Part shown: positions 58,071-64,000 of the stretch, in pieces
Position numbering within the stretch: position 1 is the first letter of the stretch
Layout of the letters: every line of letters starts with the position of its first letter
NCBI GenBank assembly: GCA_019096155.1
Contig: JAHCVI010000004.1
Location: forward strand, 744,001-808,000
Reading direction: 5' to 3'
Source: Staphylotrichum longicolle
Taxonomy: Eukaryota > Ascomycota > Sordariomycetes > Sordariales > Chaetomiaceae
Length of the DNA stretch: 64,000 nt
Program-made: the position numbers and the translations under genes
Notes under the pieces: generated by a model
Told to the model about the DNA's origin: nothing
What the model saw: only the letters and a program-made list of their open reading frames with translations
Databases searched by the model: none

Positions 58071-58688
58071 CTCCGCCATCTTTGCCACAGCTACGATCGG
58101 GCATATCTGGGCATTTGTTTCCTGTGGTGTTGCCTTCAAAATGTCGAGGAACGTGTTGCAATCTGTATCTAAGCTTGTTTGAGGTTGTTGGACCCCAGGT
58201 AGCGCTGCCGGGCGAGAAGGGCATGTTGTTATTGAAGGGACCGGCTTCAGCCTGAGAGAACATTGGGCGACGTCTCACCTCGACATCCAACTTCGGAATG
58301 AAGATATTTAGCTGTTTTTCACTTGTCTCTGATGCTGATGTTTATGATTTGGTGTGTTTGGCGTGATGTTTATTATCCAGGTTCAAGGTAGGGATGGATG
58401 AGTCGATCTCAGTGGTGGAAGGTGAAGAAACCAACTGGAAGATGTTCACGAAAGGGTCTAAAAGGAGGAGTATATATTGTGTCTCATTGTTCAGCTCCAC
58501 TATCACCAGCAAGTTTTGCAAGATTGCCCCCATACTACGCACAGATACACGCCATAGCAGCAGCAACATCAACATCAATCTGTGCAGCACATCCGGTAAC
58601 TGGTCCAACCCCCAAACCCCCCATCTCGGTCCCTCCAACCAATGCAACAGCCAATGTGCAAACCCACCAACCTTGAGATGCTGCGGGT
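58071..58688. other. intergenic, convergent 3' ends
   Basis: No gene seen. Confidence 0.4.
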
Positions 58689-60526
58689 TCAAATAGGCGC
58701 CTCACTGGCGCTCTCGTCAGTCTCATTCTCGTCTTCTTCATCGTCATCCTCAAAAAACTCAAGCAACACGTGGAACATGAGGGCCCTTGACTCGGCGCCA
58801 ACAATTGGCATCCAGTTGCATTCGGCCAGACCATGGTCTCCCCGGCGGTGATTGCTGTTCATTTCCCTTAATCTGGCGGTCTTCGCAGTCAAAGTATTCT
58901 CCGCCTCAAAGGCAAACAAGGGGGATTGACTGTGGGGCTGGGATGTGGTGGTAGCAGGAACAATTCTCCAGTCGTCGTCGATCCGGTACTTGAGGCGGCT
59001 GTAGGACCGGAACACCGGTGACAGCTTTGAGCATGACCTCCAAGTTTCGTAATCCATTTTGTCCCATGATATGACACAGTATCTCGGGAGGGAGAACGCA
59101 TCTCGTCTTGGCTGCCGATTGCCGCTTCGCGGCAACGTCGAAGAAGGTGACAAGGGCCGCTAGTCCGGGAAAGAGATGCGTTTTGCAACGATCTGCCTGC
59201 CGCCGAATTTGCAGTGGGCCCGAAAAGTACTTTTCCATCCCTTCTTTTTGCTCTGGCCTCTGTTTTGGGTGCGTGCTCATGCATTCCTCCTCGCGTAATG
59301 GTGAGAGCCTGAGACGCTGAGAAACCTTGACGGACGGTCCAGATGGGTTGTTTGCACGGTTTTGATCCGTTTTCGTCAAAACGTCGGCAAGAATGACTTC
59401 GAAAAGAGACATGATGATGAGCTGGAAGTTGGAATGTCCCTGCTCAAGTCCCCAAGTGACAGCGGAGGTCACAGCCGAGCCGTCAACCACGAGCACAAGG
59501 CTGACGAGCACGTTATCAAGCCAGTACATAGTCTCGGCTGGAGCTACGCCAGCCGGTCTGCCTGCTTGATGAAAGAGGGTTCCAAACTCGAGCAATGGAG
59601 CGCTGTCCCCGGCCAAGTCTCGGTCAAAGTATCCGTCCTCGGGTAGCTCCGCCCAAAACTCTGGGTCGAAGTCGTCGCAAGGACTCATCATCATTGTCGC
59701 ATCTCCCGAACCAAGACAGATTAGAGGGTGACAGAACGATTCCGGAAACGAGAAAAACTTCGCGTTTTGAGAAGCAACCCATAAGAGGGCGAAGGTTATC
59801 TCGCGGAACGATAGAGCATCCGGTGCCCACTCCCTTCCAAATTGGACGATGACGGTGGCGTACTCGTCAACAATCTCCGCAAGTACGCGAACCAGCCAGC
59901 GGTTTAGAGTGTTCTCAATGTTGACACGTGCAGCCACGGTATGCGACGGGTAACCGACGTTATCGACTCGCTCAGGGAGCTCCACGGCCGGGGACGCAAG
60001 CTGATCTTCGTCGCAGAGGTCGGTCGCCACTGTATACCCCAGGTAGATGCTGGGGACCGTTGCATAATGCCACGTGTTGTCCTCGTGGGGGATGTTTCCG
60101 AGTTTGAAGTGCGCGCCAAAATCCACCGTGAAGATCTCCTGGTCGAGGTTGATGATGTAATGATGATCGGTAAAAAGCCTGTTCAGCTGAGGCAGCACTG
60201 ATGGAAGTTGGAGGAATTCATCTCGCTCGGCGGGCGTTGGGTCGGGCGGGGCGCCGGAGATGGGAAACACGTAACTTTCGAAATAGCGTTCCGTTGCGGC
60301 GTACTTCTCTCGCATCCGTTTCAGCCAACCTAGAGAGGTTGTAAGTATGCAGGAATGGAAACTCAGATGGCATTGCATGCAGACCTCGATACCGCGGAGC
60401 CTTAGGGGGAATGCTGTTGACCATGGCTTGACCAACATTGCCGCCATCCGACCTCCAATCCGAATCGTCCTCTGGCGCGTATTCCACATAGTACCGCCCG
60501 TTAAAGCGAACGATTTGGAGCGACAT
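58689..60526 (-). CDS. unknown protein with F-box-like C-terminal part, one frame change
   Basis: Exon 60526-60385, intron 60384-60330, then one exon from 60329 to the stop at 58689, about 590 residues. An earlier in-frame ATG exists at 60673. The large N-terminal part has no known domain (YYVEYAPEDD; NLDQEIFTVDFG; HYATVPSIYLGY). The C-terminal 170 residues contain LPPEILCHIMG, then in a shifted frame MDYETWRSCSKLSPVFRSYSR, together resembling an F-box. The shift falls at an A/T run, 59057-59060. The tail is acidic (FFEDDDEEDENE). Confidence 0.65.
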
Positions 60527-60953
60527 GGTTTCGATCTCGCCGTTGGTGATGTTTGGGTCGGGATGTTCGTTTTGGGTTGCGGGATGATTGCAGAACTGGG
60601 AAACCAACAGAACCGGGCAGTCGAGGTCCACCATTGGGCCAGTTCCTCCCTGATGCATGGGTGGGGGTAGCATTTGAAATCCAGTTCATGGGGGAAGGAG
60701 CACATGTTCTGTTGATTCACTGGTTGGGAAGGTACTCCCTCCTCCTGCACTCTTCTTGGAATGTGAAAGAATCCCGACCACAAGACAACGCGACTTCACC
60801 CTGACTTAAGGGAAGAAAGAAACAGAAAGCACGATAAATCAGACTCAATCTATCCTACATATGCAAACCGGCGGCCCCTCCTTGTCAACCCTAACTTGTG
60901 CCGTCCGCTTGCATGCCTTGGATTCGAGTTCTACTTCATCAACTTTCAATCTC
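60527..60953. other. intergenic
   Basis: No gene seen. Confidence 0.4.
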
Positions 60954-62412
60954 TCAGCATGGACGCCCTCCCTCCGCCAAGTAACTTTCGTGCCCTCCAA
61001 CACTCGACATCAATAACGGCGAGCTGAACGTATGCGGCGGCTGCGGCGACGACTGTTGAGACACAGGAGACAGGGGGTTTGGTGTGACCTGCGCGGGCGG
61101 AGGTTCCGGAATGCCTGCAAGACCACGGCGGTTCGGGAGAAACTTTAAAATGCTTTCCTTGGCGGGAAGTTCTGGCGTTATTGGGCCGCCGTCCAACTCA
61201 AAGGCATGTGGCTCAGAAGGGCGCGGAGTTGTAACAGACTTGGAGGGAAGTTCGTGTTTTACCATAGGCTTTCCGTTGGTGTCGGCCGCGGAGGTGGCGT
61301 CGAGCTCGGGCTTTTGGCCCGGTTCTAGTTCTCTCTCCTTGCCGAGGTTGTTGCTGGGCTGAGTTTTGATGTTGTTGTCTGGGGCAGCCGGCGCTTCTTT
61401 GGCTTTCATTCGATGGCGCCTGACGTAAAAGGCGATGACGAGCAGGAGAAAGGTGGCAAAGGTTGTCGCGGCGACTGCGATTCCCGCTATTATCCCGGTG
61501 GTGAGTGGTGCCCGCTGTATTACTCGTTGTGCCTGGCATCGGAGCCACACTTGAAGTCCCAGTTCTGATACTCGAGGTGATCGTGGACCGAGTCAAATCT
61601 GGGTCTCGCGTCAACGGTTGGTCCTCCGGCCGCCACACCAACTGGGCCGCCGGAGCTTCCATGGTGGCGTCGTTCAAGGCCCTGGTGGTTGCGGTCATAC
61701 GCATGGTAACTGTCTGAGTCGTGGTGACCCATAACGACGGGTTCGGGCCGACTCTGATCGTCTGTATGTCTGTCCAAACTGAATCAAAAGTAGTGGTGAT
61801 TGTGCTTGCTCCAACTGCAGCGGTACGAAGGCCATCACTTCCGTCTGTGCCACAGAGATGGTACGCCAGATTCCCTTCGATCAGTGTCGAGAAGCATGAT
61901 GGCGGAATGGTAAGAAAGGATGGAATGACCGAGCCGTAAGTGAAGGTATAGCCACTGCGAAGGAGGTAATTCCCCATCAATTAGTCTTCATCATCTCGTG
62001 TGTTGCTAACTCATAGTATAACCCACTCTGGGCAGCAGAAAGCCGCGGTTTCATCGTGCGACAGCGTGCTCAACACTTCAGCGGCCCTGATGCTGTCGGT
62101 CATGTTCGCGCTCACCACCGTCGCTGTGGTCCAGCCGGAGGGACAGAACAGCCCAGGGGAGTAGAGATTCCAAATTGTCCAGGGAGCAGACCCCGGCATG
62201 CATGACCTCGGGCCATGGCAGTCCGTGAAGTAGACTGCGCAGACACTTCCCGCGGATTCGGCGTCGACGTAGCATGCATCACAACCCGAAGGAGGAGTAA
62301 AGACTGTCGTCAAAGGCCCGAGATTTACTCCTCTTCTTGCGACCGTGATGTCCGTCTGAAGAGCGGTCAAGGTTCGAGTCACATGGACAGTGTTGAATAG
62401 TGTTGAAGTCAT
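60954..62412 (-). CDS. Ser/Thr-rich single-pass membrane protein
   Basis: Two exons, 62412-62027 and 61954-60954, about 460 residues. The ectodomain part has a Cys-rich segment (CDACYV, VYFTDC, FCPSGW, CCP) and a Thr-rich stalk (WVTTTQTVTMRMTATT). A transmembrane helix (GIIAGIAVAATTFATFLLLV) is followed by basic residues (RRHRMKAK) and a Pro-rich cytoplasmic tail. It resembles fungal surface sensors of Mid2/WSC style, although no signal peptide is visible at the chosen ATG. The frame changes just before the membrane helix (about 61530-61510); a 37-bp intron is possible but unusually short, so an indel is more likely. Confidence 0.65.
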
Positions 62413-63639
62413 TGTAGACCTTACGCCATTGACATAGCTACACAAACTGGAGTTGGATGATCTTATGACGGCAGGCCATGGGTATATATCTCCTTTTCAA
62501 GTTCCACACCGGCTGTCGTGGCGAGGATGGGCGGAGCGGCACACCGCAACCCGAATATGGAACAGATGCCACATGTAGCATCCCATCATGCACTTTGTGA
62601 GGAGCCAGACTTCCGTGTAGCAGGACATGGAAGCGAGTCTGGCTGTGGTCTTTGGTCGTACAAAGCAATAGCGTATCACACTGAAACACAACAAGCAATG
62701 TTCATGTCCAATTCCGATGCTGTACTTCGAGGAGCTCTGCACTGTTGGTCTCCTGTGTGACCTCTCCTTCTATTTCATTGGGCTCGACTGGACCACGGCG
62801 AATTGACGGCGTCGCATGCTGATAACCGAGATGATGAGGTAGTCCGCCGCCCGAGCCACAAGTGCAGAGTGTCCCGATTCCTGGTTTCGGCCCGGTGATG
62901 CGCACAGCAGACAACCCGAGGATATGTCCAACAGTTCCGAACCATTTCGGATGTTGCTGTCTGTCGTCCACATCCCGACTCATCTCATCCCGTTTGACGC
63001 AGCAAGCTGAGACCACATGTCAGGAACCAGTTCAAGGGGGCCTTGACGCGCAGAATCACGCCCTCTCATGTCTTCAGCCATGACGAGAACAGCATCCCAA
63101 AGCCACCCATCACCCCCCATTGCAGTCGGAAACTGAGTTGCAGCCAAGCTTGCAACCCTCCCTCATGAAAACCACGGTATTAAACGCTCAGTGATGCATA
63201 GAAGAAGTTCAGTAATCATTCCGTTGGCCAAGAAGACAGGGCTCTCCGCGATTGGCAGCAGCCCTCATTGTCATATGCGAGATACGAAAGCATATCACGG
63301 GACAGCGCGTCCAGCTCATGAAAGAAGTTGGGTGGCGGCCTTGGCTCCCAGGCAGCGACGCGCCGTTTCCGTCATTCTCTACACCGCGTCTGCTTGGCGG
63401 GAGGGGATCGCGGCCGTGTCCCTTGGCTGCTTACGGGGGACGACATCGGATAAAGACAAAGGGCGTGATGATGTTGGAGGTGAGTTCGGAGTATAAGTTA
63501 TTCTTTCTGTTCCAGTTCCTCGACCTTCCATCTCTTCCTCTCCAACATCATTCATCATCAAACATTCTGCTGAAGTCTCACTTTGACAACCTACAACACA
63601 CAAACCACGCAGTCCACGCACACAAAAACAACCTCCACA
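62413..63639. other. divergent upstream region
   Basis: No gene supported. A TATAAG lies near 63494 upstream of the last gene. Confidence 0.35.
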
Positions 63640-64000
63640 ATGTCCGACAACTCCGCCACATCTCCCAAGCCGACCTTCTTCGTCAACCTCCCAGCTGCCT
63701 CCCTCTCCGCCGCCACGGCCTTCTACACGGCCATCGGCCTGACCCCCATCACCGCCTGGTCCGACCCCTCCTCGACCGCCTTCCTCCTGCCCGCCCCCAA
63801 CGACTCCGTCTGCCTGATGCTGCACGCCCACCCGCGCTTCAAGCAGTTCATGCGCCCGGACGCGTCCGTCGTCGACGCCCACACGTCCACCGAGGCGCTC
63901 TTCTCCATCGCGCACGACAGCAAGGACGCCGTGGACGACTGGCTCGCCAAGGTGGAGGGCGCGGGCGGCAAGAAGGACCCGTACGTCCTGGATGGGTTCG
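63640..64000 (+). CDS. VOC-fold (glyoxalase/bleomycin-resistance-like) protein, 5' part
   Basis: Starts at ATG 63640 and runs off the right edge after about 120 residues. FVNLPAASLSAATAFYTAIG is the characteristic opening strand and helix of the VOC superfamily. VCLMLHAHPRF follows with a possible metal-ligand His. The fold binds a metal between beta-alpha-beta units and occurs in glyoxalases, dioxygenases and drug-binding proteins. Specific function not decidable from this part. Confidence 0.85.
   Translation, partial: MSDNSATSPKPTFFVNLPAASLSAATAFYTAIGLTPITAWSDPSSTAFLLPAPNDSVCLMLHAHPRFKQFMRPDASVVDAHTSTEALFSIAHDSKDAVDDWLAKVEGAGGKKDPYVLDGF

Noticed and set aside
1..64000. tRNA genes, CRISPR arrays, intact transposons
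   Set aside because: Looked for T-loop-like sequences, spaced repeats and transposase motifs and found none that held up.

Overview
This window looks like nuclear DNA of a filamentous ascomycete (Pezizomycotina, probably a Sordariomycete). Coding sequence is GC-rich. Most introns are 50-110 bp with GTRNGT donors and CTRAC-like branch sites. The gene content is typical of such fungi: a HET-domain relic, a fungal CorA-like protein, a PF12044-type metalloprotease with a lectin tail, a secreted intradiol dioxygenase, a tyrosinase and threonine-rich wall proteins. I read about 30 protein genes and saw no tRNA, rRNA, CRISPR array or intact transposon.

Layout. 1-8 kb: the 3' part of a flavin monooxygenase, a bZIP regulator divergent from an arsenite methyltransferase (arsM), a CorA-like membrane protein and a small conserved protein. 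8-11 kb: mostly non-coding, with a dead HET gene. 11-20 kb: a small conserved protein, a glycosyltransferase, a zinc metalloprotease with a jacalin-like tail, and a kinase with an FHA-like N-terminus. 20-32 kb: an AT-hook protein, a small secreted cysteine protein, a coding relic, a frameshifted peroxiredoxin, an F-box-like protein and a GPI-type aspartyl protease. 32-41 kb: a threonine-rich secreted protein, then a TPR / coiled-coil / subtilase protein, a small membrane protein and a gasdermin-like protein. 41-54 kb: intradiol dioxygenase, tyrosinase, a vWA-papain-zinc ribbon protein, a P450 divergent from an NmrA-like gene, and a phytase-like esterase. 54-64 kb: an unrecognised large protein, a MYND-finger protein, an unknown protein with an F-box-like tail, a Ser/Thr-rich membrane protein and the start of a VOC-fold protein.

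The most interesting region is 34.1-40.6 kb. An intracellular TPR-subtilase fusion lies about 2 kb from a gene whose product resembles the gasdermin pore-forming domain. Published work on fungi (rcd-1; het-Q1/het-Q2) shows gasdermin-like proteins activated by clustered proteases, often subtilisin-like. This locus could therefore be a regulated-cell-death module, with a small membrane protein between its two parts. A second unusual multidomain protease (vWA plus papain) lies 6 kb further on.

Two cautions apply. Several otherwise conserved genes carry frame changes, mostly at short homopolymers, which suggests either base-calling indels or recent decay. Three genes (glycosyltransferase, kinase, TPR-subtilase) each carry a single in-frame stop inside otherwise intact coding sequence. 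All product names rest on motif recognition, without database searches.
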